Source: Alkaliphilus hydrothermalis
GTDB lineage: Bacteria; Bacillota; Clostridia; Peptostreptococcales; Natronincolaceae
Assembly: GCF_016908555.1 (NCBI RefSeq)
Contig: NZ_JAFBEE010000004.1
Location: 119,173 to 183,172 of the forward strand
Reading direction: 5' to 3'
DNA length: 64,000 nucleotides
The position numbers and the translations under genes are program-made. The notes beneath the pieces were generated by a model, which worked only from the letters and a program-made list of their open reading frames with translations, made no database searches and was not told where the DNA came from. Below, piece by piece: positions 18,308 through 27,236 of this stretch; position 1 is the stretch's first letter; every line of letters begins with the position of its first letter.

Positions 18308-18340
18308 GAAAAACCACCAGTCCTAAAAACTGATGGTCAA
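18308..18340 (-). terminator. Terminator of cotJ operon, repeated hairpin copy 3
   Basis: Minus strand ACCATCAGT-TTTTAGG-ACTGGTGGT followed by TTTTTCTGTTT. Same hairpin family as at 11467 and 15249. Confidence 0.8.
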
Positions 18341-18372
18341 ATATTTGGATGGGTAAAATCCCGAGGGCTATA

Positions 18373-18945
18373 TTAATAAAACTTCTTGGCCTGTTGATAT
18401 TCCTGAACAATCCTCAATGCTTCACCGAATCTTTGGAAATGCACTACTTCTCTTTCTCTTAAGAATCTTAGCGTATCCTTTAATCCTGGGTCGTCTGTCA
18501 GCTTAAGAAGGTTCTCATAAGTAGCTCTTGCTTTTTCTTCAGCAGCCATATCTTCATGTAGGTCTGTCACTGGGTCCCCGTGGGCTTGAATATATGTCGC
18601 TGTCCAAGGTACCCCATTGGCATCGGTATAGAATAGCGCTCCGTCACGAATGGCGTAGTTGCCACCAAGACCAGCAGCTTCTATTTCTTCCACTGTTGCA
18701 TCCTTCATTAATTGATAGATCATGGTTACGATTATCTCTACGTGGGCAAGCTCTTCTGTCCCTATGTCAGTTAATAATGCCTTAGCTTCGTTAGTAGGTA
18801 TTGTGTAACGTTGGTTTAAGTATCTCAAGGCAGCCGATAGTTCTCCGTCTGGTCCACCGTATTGAGTTAATAGGTATTTTGCCATTTTTAAATCTGGCTG
18901 ACAAATTTTTACTGGGTATTGTAATTTCTTTTCATAAATCCACAT
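18373..18945 (-). CDS. cotJC: Spore coat protein CotJC, manganese-catalase fold
   Basis: 190 aa, full length. A four-helix ferritin-like bundle with dimanganese-type ligands: E34/E35 region 'GPDGELSAALRYLNQRY', 'GTEELAHVEI' (E65, H68), 'DMAAEEKARATYENLL' and 'REREVVHFQRF'. Manganese catalases use this fold to destroy H2O2; CotJC is packed in the spore coat. Last gene of cotJABC, 21 bp after cotJB. Start ATG with GGAGG upstream. Confidence 0.93.
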   Translation of the reverse strand: MWIYEKKLQYPVKICQPDLKMAKYLLTQYGGPDGELSAALRYLNQRYTIPTNEAKALLTDIGTEELAHVEIIVTMIYQLMKDATVEEIEAAGLGGNYAIRDGALFYTDANGVPWTATYIQAHGDPVTDLHEDMAAEEKARATYENLLKLTDDPGLKDTLRFLREREVVHFQRFGEALRIVQEYQQAKKFY

Positions 18946-18966
18946 TCAGTTTCCCTCCTTATTGAT

Positions 18967-19227
18967 TTAGTAAACCTGCTCCCAAGGCCATGGTCCTTCT
19001 ATCCACTTCCAAGGATACTGACTAGGAGAAAAACCAAAGTTTGTCAGTGGGCCATAAAGCATTTCATATTGTTGCTTCAGCATCATCAATTGCTTGTGAA
19101 TCTGATTATATTCCATTAAAGCTCTTTGATCCTCCATATGGGTATCCAGGTATAGATTTAGTTCAACTGCTGCAAACTCCACCTCTTGAATCTGTCTCAA
19201 TAGTGCTAAACGATCATCCATCATCAT
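18967..19227 (-). CDS. cotJB: Spore coat protein CotJB
   Basis: 86 aa, standard CotJB length. Helical N-terminal part 'LLRQIQEVEFAAVELNLYLDTH' and the C-terminal family motif 'LLYGPL-FG' with 'WKWIEGPWPWE'. Works with CotJA and CotJC in coat assembly. Its ATG touches the end of cotJA, so translation is coupled. Mother-cell (SigE-type) expression is expected, but I did not find a convincing SigE promoter. Confidence 0.92.
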   Translation of the reverse strand: MMMDDRLALLRQIQEVEFAAVELNLYLDTHMEDQRALMEYNQIHKQLMMLKQQYEMLYGPLTNFGFSPSQYPWKWIEGPWPWEQVY

Positions 19228-19448
19228 TACTCCCCTCCTAACTGACGCTCTGGCATATAGGGTTTATATAATTCTGGGAATAGAGTCCCCTTCATTAGTG
19301 CTTCTGGTAAAGGAAAGGACTGACAATAGTACTGATAAGGAACATATGCATTTGCATACTGGGGACAGGCAGGCATAAATGGAATTGGATAGATTCCAAA
19401 GGGTGACATCATTTTAGGATGATGTTGTCTAGGATCTTGATGATTCAT
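19227..19448 (-). CDS. cotJA: Spore coat protein CotJA
   Basis: 73 aa, rich in Pro, Tyr and Met. The CotJA signature is the 'AYVPYQ' segment followed by 'LPEALMKGTLFPELYKPY'. First gene of the operon, with AAAGGAGGAAAAG upstream. CotJA is needed to place CotJC in the coat. Confidence 0.92.
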   Translation of the reverse strand: MNHQDPRQHHPKMMSPFGIYPIPFMPACPQYANAYVPYQYYCQSFPLPEALMKGTLFPELYKPYMPERQLGGE

Positions 19449-19663
19449 TTCTTTTCCTCCTTTTACATTTTCTCAATCAATATTGACTGTAATATCATAC
19501 TATTCAAATAGGAATATTTTGGTGTTTTAATTGTCGTATTTTTAAACTAAATATAATTAGACCTTTCCCTACAAATCAAGCTCAATATAAAAGTAAAAAT
19601 CTAATTTACAATAGCAAATTAAACTACTTAACTAGTGAATCAACAGCCAACATGTTTTTATAC

Positions 19664-19703
19664 AAAAAAGCAGACTAACCATTTTTGGTAAAGTCTGCTT
19701 TTT
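19664..19703 (-). terminator. Terminator after pepT
   Basis: AAAAAAGCAGAC-TAACCA and TGGTAAAGTCTGCTTTTT pair. It lies in the 297-bp gap 19449-19745, otherwise plain AT-rich sequence holding the cotJ promoter region. Confidence 0.75.
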
Positions 19704-19745
19704 GATTTATTTTATTTGTTTGTATTTTAAATTTGTATCTTGAAG

Positions 19746-20969
19746 CTATCTACTATAGATTTCAACAATCTTTAGGATCACCTCTACCGCCTTGTTCATT
19801 GAATTAACTGGTATGTACTCAAATCTACCATGGAAATTGTGTCCACCTGTGAAAATATTTGGACAAGGTAGACCCATAAAGGATAATCTCGCTCCATCAG
19901 TACCACCACGGATTGGCTTGATGATGGGCGTAACACCAACTTCCTCCATCGCTTGCTTTGCCTTGTGAATGATGTCTATCACTGGCACAATTTTCTCCTT
20001 CATATTGAAGTAGGAGTCTTTAATTTCACATTGCACTGTTTCTTCTCCATATTTGAAGTTTAAAAGCTTTACGATTTCCGCCATCATTTGCTTTTTCTTT
20101 TCAAATAATTCAGTAGAATGGTCACGGATAATATATTGTAGAGAAGTTTCTTCTACATCACCTTTCATGTTGGCTAAATGGAAGAATCCTTCGTATCCCT
20201 CTGTATGTTCAGGTCTTTCTTGAGGTGGTAACATGCTATTTAATTCCATAGCAATCAGCATAGAGCTCACCATTTTATTTTTAGCTGTTCCAGGGTGAAC
20301 ATTTCTTCCTTTGATTTTGATTTTTACCCCTGCGGCATTGAAGTTTTCATATTCCAATTCTCCAATCTGTGCTCCGTCAATGGTATATCCAAAGTCAGCA
20401 TTGAATTTCTCAACATCAAATAGATTTGCACCTCTACCAATTTCTTCATCTGGTGTAAAGCCTATTTTAATTGTGCCATGCTTAATATCTGGATTTAAAA
20501 CTAAAAATTCCACCACCGACATGATTTCAGCAATACCAGCTTTATTATCCGCTCCTAATAAAGTTGTCCCATCAGTAGTAATTAAGTCTTCACCGACATA
20601 GGCCTTTAAGTCTGGGAATTCCTTTGGAGACATAACGATATTCTGTTCTTTATTTAAAACAAGATCTCCTCCATCATAATTCTTAACGATTTGAGGCTTT
20701 ACATTCTTACCTGAGAAATCAGGACTAGTATCCATATGGGCAATGAAGCCAATTGTTGGAACATCCTTATCTATGTTAGAAGGTAAAGTCGCCATTATGT
20801 ACCCATTTTCATCCATGTTGGCATCCTTCAAGCCTAATTCTAATAATTCCTTTACAATATACTCCCCTAAGTCTTTTTGCTTTAAAGTACTGGGGCATGT
20901 TTCTGAACTTGGATCAGATTTTGTATCGAATTTCACATACTCTAAAAACCGTTCTACAACCTTATCCAT
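19746..20969 (-). CDS. pepT: Peptidase T (tripeptide aminopeptidase)
   Basis: 407 aa, normal length for M20B PepT. Zinc ligands and catalytic residues lie in 'GFIAHMDTSPDFSG' (H78, D80), 'LLGADNKAGIAEIM' (D about 140), 'TPDEEIGRGA' (catalytic Glu and ligand Glu about 173-174), 'TIDGAQIGELEYE' and 'TGGHNFHGRFEY' (His about 379). It removes the N-terminal residue from tripeptides in the cytoplasm. Monocistronic, AAGGAGGGAG ribosome site. Confidence 0.95.
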   Translation of the reverse strand: MDKVVERFLEYVKFDTKSDPSSETCPSTLKQKDLGEYIVKELLELGLKDANMDENGYIMATLPSNIDKDVPTIGFIAHMDTSPDFSGKNVKPQIVKNYDGGDLVLNKEQNIVMSPKEFPDLKAYVGEDLITTDGTTLLGADNKAGIAEIMSVVEFLVLNPDIKHGTIKIGFTPDEEIGRGANLFDVEKFNADFGYTIDGAQIGELEYENFNAAGVKIKIKGRNVHPGTAKNKMVSSMLIAMELNSMLPPQERPEHTEGYEGFFHLANMKGDVEETSLQYIIRDHSTELFEKKKQMMAEIVKLLNFKYGEETVQCEIKDSYFNMKEKIVPVIDIIHKAKQAMEEVGVTPIIKPIRGGTDGARLSFMGLPCPNIFTGGHNFHGRFEYIPVNSMNKAVEVILKIVEIYSR

Positions 20970-21044
20970 CCTGCTCCCTCCTTATTCTATCTAATTTAAG
21001 AAATTACAAACCTATACGATTCATTCATGTAAAATGAAATCTAA

Positions 21045-21569
21045 CTACATCTTTTCTGGTTCTGGGTATTCAACACCAAAAGTTTCTACTGTTACTTCCT
21101 TCATCACTTGATCTTCATAGGGCTTGTCGGAATGATTTCGGTCAACAGAAACAATACGGTCTGCTTCTTCAATACCTTCAATCACTTTACCAAAGGCTGC
21201 ATACTGCCCATCAAGATGAGGTGAGTTAGCCACCATAACAAAGAATTGTGATCCTGCTGAGTTTGGATTTTGAGCTCTTGCCATAGATAAAACCCCTTTA
21301 GTATGCTTTAAGTCATTCTTAAATCCATTACCACTAAACTCTCCTTTAATAGAGTATCCTGGTCCACCGATTCCTCTTCCTTCTGGGTCCCCCCCTTGAA
21401 TCATAAAGCCTGGGATAACCCTGTGGAAGATTACTCCATTGTAAAAGCCTTTTTTGATTAATGAAACAAAGTTATTTACAGTATTTGGGACGATTTCTGG
21501 GTAAAGCTCCGCCCTCATTTGATTACCGTTTTCCATTGTAATGGTTACGATTGGGTTTTGATTTGTCAT
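21045..21569 (-). CDS. ppiB: Cyclophilin-type peptidyl-prolyl isomerase
   Basis: 174 aa, single cytoplasmic cyclophilin domain with no signal peptide. Active-site stretches: 'FHRVIPGFMIQGGDP' (R55, F60, M61, Q63 equivalents), 'GVLSMARAQNPNSAGSQFF' and 'HLDGQYAAFGKV'. Catalyses cis-trans isomerisation of X-Pro bonds. Monocistronic, ribosome site AAGGATG. The 320-bp gap upstream (21570-21889) is AT-rich and shows no clear feature. Confidence 0.93.
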   Translation of the reverse strand: MTNQNPIVTITMENGNQMRAELYPEIVPNTVNNFVSLIKKGFYNGVIFHRVIPGFMIQGGDPEGRGIGGPGYSIKGEFSGNGFKNDLKHTKGVLSMARAQNPNSAGSQFFVMVANSPHLDGQYAAFGKVIEGIEEADRIVSVDRNHSDKPYEDQVMKEVTVETFGVEYPEPEKM

Positions 21570-21889
21570 TTAAATCATCCTTTCTTGACTTACTGTTACT
21601 ACTTACTTATCCATCTTACTATAGGTTTTATCAGTTTTCCATAATTTTCTCCATCTAACTTAAAATACCCTGTAAAAACGCAAAAAATGTATGGTAATTG
21701 ATAGAATTATAGTCAACTTAGGCTTTTTCATATTTATTTCTTTTTAGGAACATCAATTATGATTTTTTGACAATCTGAACAATAGTAAGCATCTTAATAC
21801 TAGTCTATCATAAATTCACTTAAATATTTTCCCTTAATTTAGTATTACAAAATATAAAGAGACGAGAGATTACCCTCGCCCCATGATCC

Positions 21890-22012
21890 CTATTCATCCA
21901 TGTCAACATCCTTCTTACTCATCATCTTCTTTAAAAGTTGCAATTTAACATATCCACCTGCCACAACGACTACTCCTATTAAAGCCCACCAATACCATGC
22001 TAAATTTGGCAT
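21890..22012 (-). CDS. 40-aa membrane peptide at the end of the ABC-2 operon
   Basis: ATG at 22010-22012, with GGGGGAAATAAAA upstream; stop TAG at 21890-21892. The product starts MPNLAWYWWALIGVVVVAGG: a tryptophan-rich N-terminus, one membrane helix, then a Lys-rich and acidic cytoplasmic tail (KKMMSKKDVDMDE). It begins 13 bp after the last permease gene, in the same orientation. It is probably translated and may be a small accessory subunit of the exporter. No family recognised. Confidence 0.6.
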   Translation of the reverse strand: MPNLAWYWWALIGVVVVAGGYVKLQLLKKMMSKKDVDMDE

Positions 22013-22024
22013 TTTTATTTCCCC

Positions 22025-23026
22025 CTATCTTAGTTTTAATTGTTTACTAAAGGACCTACTGATGATTAACAAAAATATGATGCTTGTGGCAACCGTTGCA
22101 AGGGTTGCAAATTCAAATGTAAACCTCTGGCTACCAGCTAGAAAGATGTTGCTGAACATCTGAAATTGCCAGTAGTTCGGAAATACATAAAATAAATAAT
22201 GTAGTTGCTCCTTAACAAATATCGAAAGGATGGGTACTGTAAGATATATGGGCATAAGGACTTTAATAACTGCTATTGCAGTAATCTGATTGTTGGCGAA
22301 TTTCCCCATGATTAGACTGATCATTGTCGTCAATCCAAAGGAAGCAACTAAGGCGATCATTAACAGTAAATAATTAATTGACCCACCCGCTATCATCCAA
22401 CTGGAGGCAATGGCGATAATGGTGCCAATAACAAGGGCTAAAAGACCTCTAGCGGCAATATAAGAAGCTGAAGATACAGGTGAAACAGCCACTGCCCTGA
22501 GGGCACTCGTCTCCTTTTCAGCAACAATGTTAAAGCCCGATACCACACCTCCAAACAAGCCTGCCAGCATTACCAGCACTACTGTCATAATCTCCAATAG
22601 CATTGAGTTTTCCTTCCCCAAAGAAATGTGATTTATTGTGATGTCCGCTTCTCCAGTAGTAACCTTTGCTAAAATATTTTGGTAGGTTTGAATAACTTCA
22701 GGTGATTCATTCCCTTCAAATATTAGGCTAATCTTGCCATCTTCTTCAACAATCCCAGCCACCGAATCAATGGCACCTACCCGCTTTCTTACCGCCGCTT
22801 CCCCTTTAAAGTATTCCAGCTCCCCATATTCTTGTAGTTCTTGGAGTACTTCCTGCTGAATACGATCTTCTACAGCAAACCTAAAATTGACTTCCCCCAC
22901 CGAAGGCAGGAACATCTTCATGCCAAAGGCCAATAACAGGGGTGCAATAATTAAATAGACAACAATATTATCCCGTAGAGCAGTGGTAATATCTTGTCGT
23001 ATCATACTAAATATTGACTTCATCAT
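22025..23026 (-). CDS. ABC-2 type transporter permease (second)
   Basis: 333 aa. N-terminal helix, a large extracytoplasmic loop of about 150 residues, then five C-terminal helices: the ABC2_membrane_3 layout. Pairs with the adjacent permease (4-bp ATGA overlap). 'VSGFNIVAEKETSALRAVAVSPVSSASYIAARG' is the conserved coupling segment (E/K-E-x-x-x-L-x-x-x-x-V/I-S-P). Exported substrate unknown; drug, peptide or lipid export is usual for the family. Confidence 0.85.
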   Translation of the reverse strand: MMKSIFSMIRQDITTALRDNIVVYLIIAPLLLAFGMKMFLPSVGEVNFRFAVEDRIQQEVLQELQEYGELEYFKGEAAVRKRVGAIDSVAGIVEEDGKISLIFEGNESPEVIQTYQNILAKVTTGEADITINHISLGKENSMLLEIMTVVLVMLAGLFGGVVSGFNIVAEKETSALRAVAVSPVSSASYIAARGLLALVIGTIIAIASSWMIAGGSINYLLLMIALVASFGLTTMISLIMGKFANNQITAIAVIKVLMPIYLTVPILSIFVKEQLHYLFYVFPNYWQFQMFSNIFLAGSQRFTFEFATLATVATSIIFLLIISRSFSKQLKLR

Positions 23027-24057
23027 CTCCCCTCCTTCATCAATCTACTCTCCACCACTAGGTGACACGCCCCATAGACAACGATATTCCCCAATGCCAA
23101 CATGAGGATTAGCGATGCAAAGGTTCTTCCAGTTGGGAATAACACCTCGCTAAAGGCAAATATGATGGGATAGGAAGGAATCCAAGTAATCCATTTTGGA
23201 GCGAAGACTGGAAAACCATAGGATATGATCGGTAGCATATTAAGAATCAGAATCCCCATTCCAGCAAAAAACCAATCGGATATATTATTGAAATATACAG
23301 CTACAATCATCCCTAAAAGGGTATATAGGGTGACCCCTAATATAATCAATATTGATAAGTTAACGAAATCCACTGAGACTCCTAAAGTCAATAATACAAA
23401 TGAAATCCCATAAATCAGGCCAATCACTAGGAAAACCGATACCTTTGAAAAAATATATTGGGATATCCCACTGGGACTGATGCGATAGGCCCGTAAGCTC
23501 CCCTCATTTTTCTCTTGAAACATAAATACGGCTATAAATAGAAAGCCTAAAATCAATACTTCAAAGGTCAATAGAGCTGCCACAGCTGTTTTATTTTTGG
23601 CAATTACCTCCCCTGGAGGTCTTATATATTTTACTTGGTATTCCCCTTCATCTTGAACACCTCTAATCCCCTTGACTAATGCCCCTAGACTGGCATCTAT
23701 TAATTTTTGTCTTCTGGGATCTATCTGACTTTGATGAATTATGGTAAATTTAGGATTTTCAATCGTTCCTTCATAGACGATACCTATACTATAGGGGTTA
23801 TCCTCTAGGGCCTGGTCTAAGGCTTCCCTAGACGCTACTAGGTTATCCGCTTCCTTCATTTGCAAATGAATCTGTTGTAGTACTTTTCCTTGACTATTGT
23901 CATAAATATACTGGGCTTGATCCTGTTGAAAATCCTCTGGTATTAAAAATTTAACGGAAACCACTAATAAAACCAAAGTCCCCATCAATACCCAAACCAG
24001 CGCATTTCTTAGGGCAATGACCATATCTTTTTTAAACAGATTGAAGAAGGTCTTCAT
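23023..24057 (-). CDS. ABC-2 type transporter permease (first)
   Basis: 344 aa, same architecture as its partner: helix 1, an extracytoplasmic loop of about 140 residues, then five to six helices. The coupling segment 'MFQEKNEGSLRAYRISPSGISQYIFSKV' lies near residue 180. Overlaps the ATPase gene stop by one base and the second permease start by four, so the three are co-translated as one exporter. Confidence 0.85.
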   Translation of the reverse strand: MKTFFNLFKKDMVIALRNALVWVLMGTLVLLVVSVKFLIPEDFQQDQAQYIYDNSQGKVLQQIHLQMKEADNLVASREALDQALEDNPYSIGIVYEGTIENPKFTIIHQSQIDPRRQKLIDASLGALVKGIRGVQDEGEYQVKYIRPPGEVIAKNKTAVAALLTFEVLILGFLFIAVFMFQEKNEGSLRAYRISPSGISQYIFSKVSVFLVIGLIYGISFVLLTLGVSVDFVNLSILIILGVTLYTLLGMIVAVYFNNISDWFFAGMGILILNMLPIISYGFPVFAPKWITWIPSYPIIFAFSEVLFPTGRTFASLILMLALGNIVVYGACHLVVESRLMKEGR

Positions 24058-24914
24058 TATGCCAGCTCCCTTCCCGTTAATTTTATAAAAATTTGTTCTA
24101 GGGTAGCCTCCTGAGTGTGAATGGTTTGAATTTTTTCTGTGTTAACTACTTCATTGAATCTGCTACGTTCATCTTCATTATCTAGGAAAAAAATCTTCTT
24201 TTTCAAGTCCCCATCTTTGCCTATATATTCCACCTTCACAGAGTTTTCTCCGTATTGCAGCTTGAGGTTTCTAGGAGAATCGCAGGCAACTATCTTTCCA
24301 TCATTAAGAAAGGCAACTCGGTTACATAGTTCCTCTGCTGCGTACATGTTGTGGGTTGTTAAGAATACAGTACAACCTTCTTGTTGCTTTCTCTTAATAA
24401 TTTCTTTGACTTTATTGGCAGTTGCAGGATCAAGTCCAGAAGTCGGTTCATCTAAAAATAGAATACTTGGGTTATTGAGCAAAGCCCTTGCCAAAACCAA
24501 TCTCTGTTTCATTCCTTTTGAGTAAGCATTGGCTCTTTTATTAGCTGACTCTGCTAATCCCACCGCATCTAGGAGCTCCATCGGATCTAGGGTAGGTACG
24601 TTGAATAACCCAGCATAATATTTTAAATTCTCATAGCCAGTTAGCTTTGCATAAAGGTTGGGATGCTCAAAAGAAACTCCGATTTCATTGTAGAAGCTGT
24701 TTTTCATTTCAGAAATGGATTTTCCTTCATTAAGCACCTCTCCTTTTTGAATTTTCAATAAGCCCGTCATGATATTTTGAACAGTACTTTTTCCTGCTCC
24801 ACTGGGACCTAAAAATCCAAAAATCTCTCCTTTTTTAATCTCAAAAGAAATATCATTTACTGCGTATTTCCCCTTTCCCGAGTAGTCATGGTGCAGATTT
24901 TTTACTTGAATCAT
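24057..24914 (-). CDS. ABC-2 exporter ATP-binding protein
   Basis: 285 aa. Walker A GPSGAGKST near 36-44, Q-loop in 'GVSFEHPNLYAKLTGYENL' (H in place of the usual Gln), signature 'YSKGMKQRLVLARALL' near 132, Walker B ILFLDEPTSGLDP near 152, and H-loop 'TTHNMYAAEEL'. C-terminal extension of about 70 residues. 'LSGGxx' is replaced by 'YSKGM', common in exporters of the drug/bacteriocin-immunity type. Drives the two permeases that follow. Confidence 0.9.
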   Translation of the reverse strand: MIQVKNLHHDYSGKGKYAVNDISFEIKKGEIFGFLGPSGAGKSTVQNIMTGLLKIQKGEVLNEGKSISEMKNSFYNEIGVSFEHPNLYAKLTGYENLKYYAGLFNVPTLDPMELLDAVGLAESANKRANAYSKGMKQRLVLARALLNNPSILFLDEPTSGLDPATANKVKEIIKRKQQEGCTVFLTTHNMYAAEELCNRVAFLNDGKIVACDSPRNLKLQYGENSVKVEYIGKDGDLKKKIFFLDNEDERSRFNEVVNTEKIQTIHTQEATLEQIFIKLTGRELA

Positions 24915-24941
24915 GGGATAACCCCCTCCAATAGATTTGAA

Positions 24942-25253
24942 TTAGTTTTCTTTAGGACCCTTAACTTTTTTTATGAGATTTTCCATTTCTTCAATATATT
25001 CATTTAAGCCCCTCAAACCTGCTGTCGTTAGTGATACCGTCGTCTCAGGCTTGTTGTCTTTTATTTTTTTAAAAATCTTAATAAAGCCTGCTTCTTCTAA
25101 ATTTTTCAATTGCACCGATAGATTCCCCGAGGTCAACTCTAGATTTTCTTTGATCTCATTAAAGGGAACTTTCTTTTGGCTGTGACTGGCTAAATAGGTA
25201 AGAATCAATAACCTTACCCTTTCATGAATGACTTTATCAATTGTAAACTTCAT
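24942..25253 (-). CDS. Winged-helix transcriptional regulator
   Basis: 103 aa with a MarR/ArsR-like winged helix: helices 'HERVRLLILTYLAS', 'VPFNEIKENLEL', recognition helix 'SGNLSVQLKNLEEAGFI', then the wing 'KIFKKIKDNKPETTVSLT'. Matches the HTH_34 type often found before ABC-2 exporter genes. Starts one base after the upstream membrane gene. It probably senses the exported compound or the membrane partner. Confidence 0.85.
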   Translation of the reverse strand: MKFTIDKVIHERVRLLILTYLASHSQKKVPFNEIKENLELTSGNLSVQLKNLEEAGFIKIFKKIKDNKPETTVSLTTAGLRGLNEYIEEMENLIKKVKGPKEN

Positions 25254-25928
25254 TTACTGTTCACCCTTTTCTGCCACTGATGAAATTAATATCATGACAT
25301 ACATTAACAGCATCCCTATGCCAAAGGTAAAATTGACGATCAAGAGAGGATGAAGACTGAGCATTGACAACAGGGCGATCACACCCGATAGGACGAGCCA
25401 ACTCCCTAGAACTAACAGCTCCTTTACATGAAAAATATTTACCATAGAGCTACAAAGCAAACCAAAAAAAATAGATAAAAAGGGAACAATATATTCCATA
25501 TGCTGATTATTTACAAAGAAAACAATTATCATTGATATAGAGAAAATATAGGGAAGCATAATCACTAGAGATTGGCTAGTATAGACCTCCTTAAAGAGTT
25601 TTCCAACGGTAATATCTCTATTGACATGTTGGGCAGCCCCAAGAATTGTTTTCGTTTTGAAAACTCCAACAGCCGCCACCGATACGACTAATATTAAATA
25701 GACAATAAATTTAACACCAGAGGGGATCCCCTGAAAATCTCCGTACTTTCCAATCAAGAAATAGATACCACTTGATAAAGCAATAATTAAAAGCCCACTA
25801 AATAAAATAAATGTCTTTAGAATATCAGTAATAGACATGAACTTGAAGATATTGCTGTTCTTTGATATGGCTGTCTTGATAAAAACCAAGTCATCTATTA
25901 CCTGCTTAACATCTTGTTCTTTGTTCAT
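25254..25928 (-). CDS. Membrane protein co-transcribed with the regulator
   Basis: 224 aa with about six hydrophobic helices and a charged N-terminus of 35 residues. First gene of the operon regulator-ATPase-permeases-peptide (25928 to 21890). Adjacent stop and start suggest it works with the winged-helix regulator, perhaps as a membrane sensor or sequestering partner. No domain name recognised. Ribosome site AAGGAG. Confidence 0.7.
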   Translation of the reverse strand: MNKEQDVKQVIDDLVFIKTAISKNSNIFKFMSITDILKTFILFSGLLIIALSSGIYFLIGKYGDFQGIPSGVKFIVYLILVVSVAAVGVFKTKTILGAAQHVNRDITVGKLFKEVYTSQSLVIMLPYIFSISMIIVFFVNNQHMEYIVPFLSIFFGLLCSSMVNIFHVKELLVLGSWLVLSGVIALLSMLSLHPLLIVNFTFGIGMLLMYVMILISSVAEKGEQ

Positions 25929-26126
25929 TTTTCAACAGCTCCTTAGGTTTATATCGTAAACTTAATTATAGTATAAATCACTTTGTATTTGATTGCAACT
26001 TTTTTTGCATATTTATTTTGTCCTTTTCTCATAAAAAAGAGTTCCCATGATAGGAACTCCGTAGAAACCAGTCACATCTCCTATACTAAAAACGAAACAT
26101 GATTGGTCTTTTATTGTTTTATAGGT

Positions 26127-26969
26127 TTACAGCTGCTTAACCCATATATTCATATCCTCAAAACTCCCCGAGATATCACAGTTTTGAACCAGTGTTCCTC
26201 GATAACTATATCCATGTTTTGCAATAACATGGTTCATACCTGTGGAAATTGCCCTTGTTAGAGAAAATAGGTTGGGCACTTTCTTCTCTTTTAATCTATC
26301 TTCTAGATGGGCTATGATATGGCTTAAGAATCCATTTCCTCTGAATTCAGGTAGCGTTGCACAGTCGGTGATTTCTGCATTTTTGTATTTGGGGTTGATA
26401 TCAGCAGAAGCGATACTGACGATTTTATCATCATGGGTGATTAATGAAAAGATTGTCTCTTCCTTCATTACCTTTTTAATGTATTTGGGTTGATCCATTG
26501 GGGTAGGATAAGTTTCAAACACCTTCCCAAAAACATTTGCCATTTCGATTACATCACTGACATCTGCTTTTCTAATCTCATATTCATCCGGTAATACTAA
26601 TTCCTTAAGAGGTTTTTGATATTTTTTTTGAACAGCTTCGATTAACTGTTGCTGTTGCTCTTTGTATGGACTAAAGTTTCTTTCAGGGTTAAAAAACTGT
26701 GAATAAATATAGGCATCCTCTCCGTTATAGAAGCCATCTATTTTGCCCTCATATACTAAATCCAGTTGTTCCACGATTTCTAGATTACTGTCGTCAGAAT
26801 AAACACTGACCTTTTCTATCTCGTGGGAATCATTGGTCCCTTCTATTTCCTCAAGCTGATCCTTTAAACAATCCTCGTCATATTGATAAAAGATCACCCT
26901 TTTATTGGTCTTATCAACAACAATATCCTCCTCTGGGCTAAGATTGATTATCTTATTTAAAATCTCCAT
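26127..26969 (-). CDS. ablB: Putative beta-lysine N-acetyltransferase
   Basis: 280 aa. The N-terminal half ('YEGKIDGFYNGEDAYIYSQFFNPER') and C-terminal GNAT domain (about 135-275, 'ATLPEFRGNGFLSHIIAHLEDRLKEK') fit AblB, which acetylates beta-lysine to the osmolyte N-epsilon-acetyl-beta-lysine. The usual partner ablA (lysine 2,3-aminomutase) is not next to it and not in this window, so the assignment rests on sequence pattern alone; a related GNAT enzyme is possible. GGGAGGAAT ribosome site. Confidence 0.7.
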   Translation of the reverse strand: MEILNKIINLSPEEDIVVDKTNKRVIFYQYDEDCLKDQLEEIEGTNDSHEIEKVSVYSDDSNLEIVEQLDLVYEGKIDGFYNGEDAYIYSQFFNPERNFSPYKEQQQQLIEAVQKKYQKPLKELVLPDEYEIRKADVSDVIEMANVFGKVFETYPTPMDQPKYIKKVMKEETIFSLITHDDKIVSIASADINPKYKNAEITDCATLPEFRGNGFLSHIIAHLEDRLKEKKVPNLFSLTRAISTGMNHVIAKHGYSYRGTLVQNCDISGSFEDMNIWVKQL

Positions 26970-27071
26970 TAATCATATTCCTCCCTTTCAATTCTTTTTA
27001 AATATCTCTATTTTGATACTATTACCTTCCCCTATCCCCCTTTTATAGTTCTTTTCTCTTTATTAGGTTAG

Positions 27072-27227
27072 GGAAATTTCACATGTTAGTTATATTACAT
27101 AATGGATACACTACATTACAGAATGATTTGTTTTTCCTTGAGAATTTCACTAGACTACCATTCCTTTTCGTACTAAGTACTAATACATATGCATTCTTCA
27201 TAAAAACGTTAAATGTGTGAAATTTCC
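27072..27227. repeat. 156-bp segment bounded by inverted repeats
   Basis: GGAAATTTCACA (27072-27083) and its exact reverse complement TGTGAAATTTCC (27216-27227), with further near-matches inward (ATGTTA / TTAAAT). The interior is AT-rich and non-coding. Could be a small MITE-like element or a long leader hairpin before ablB. Confidence 0.5.
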
Positions 27228-27236
27228 TCAGCCGAA

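Noticed and set aside
24139..24525. 128-aa plus-strand frame in the ABC ATPase gene
   Set aside because: Antisense to Walker B and signature motifs; no ribosome site.
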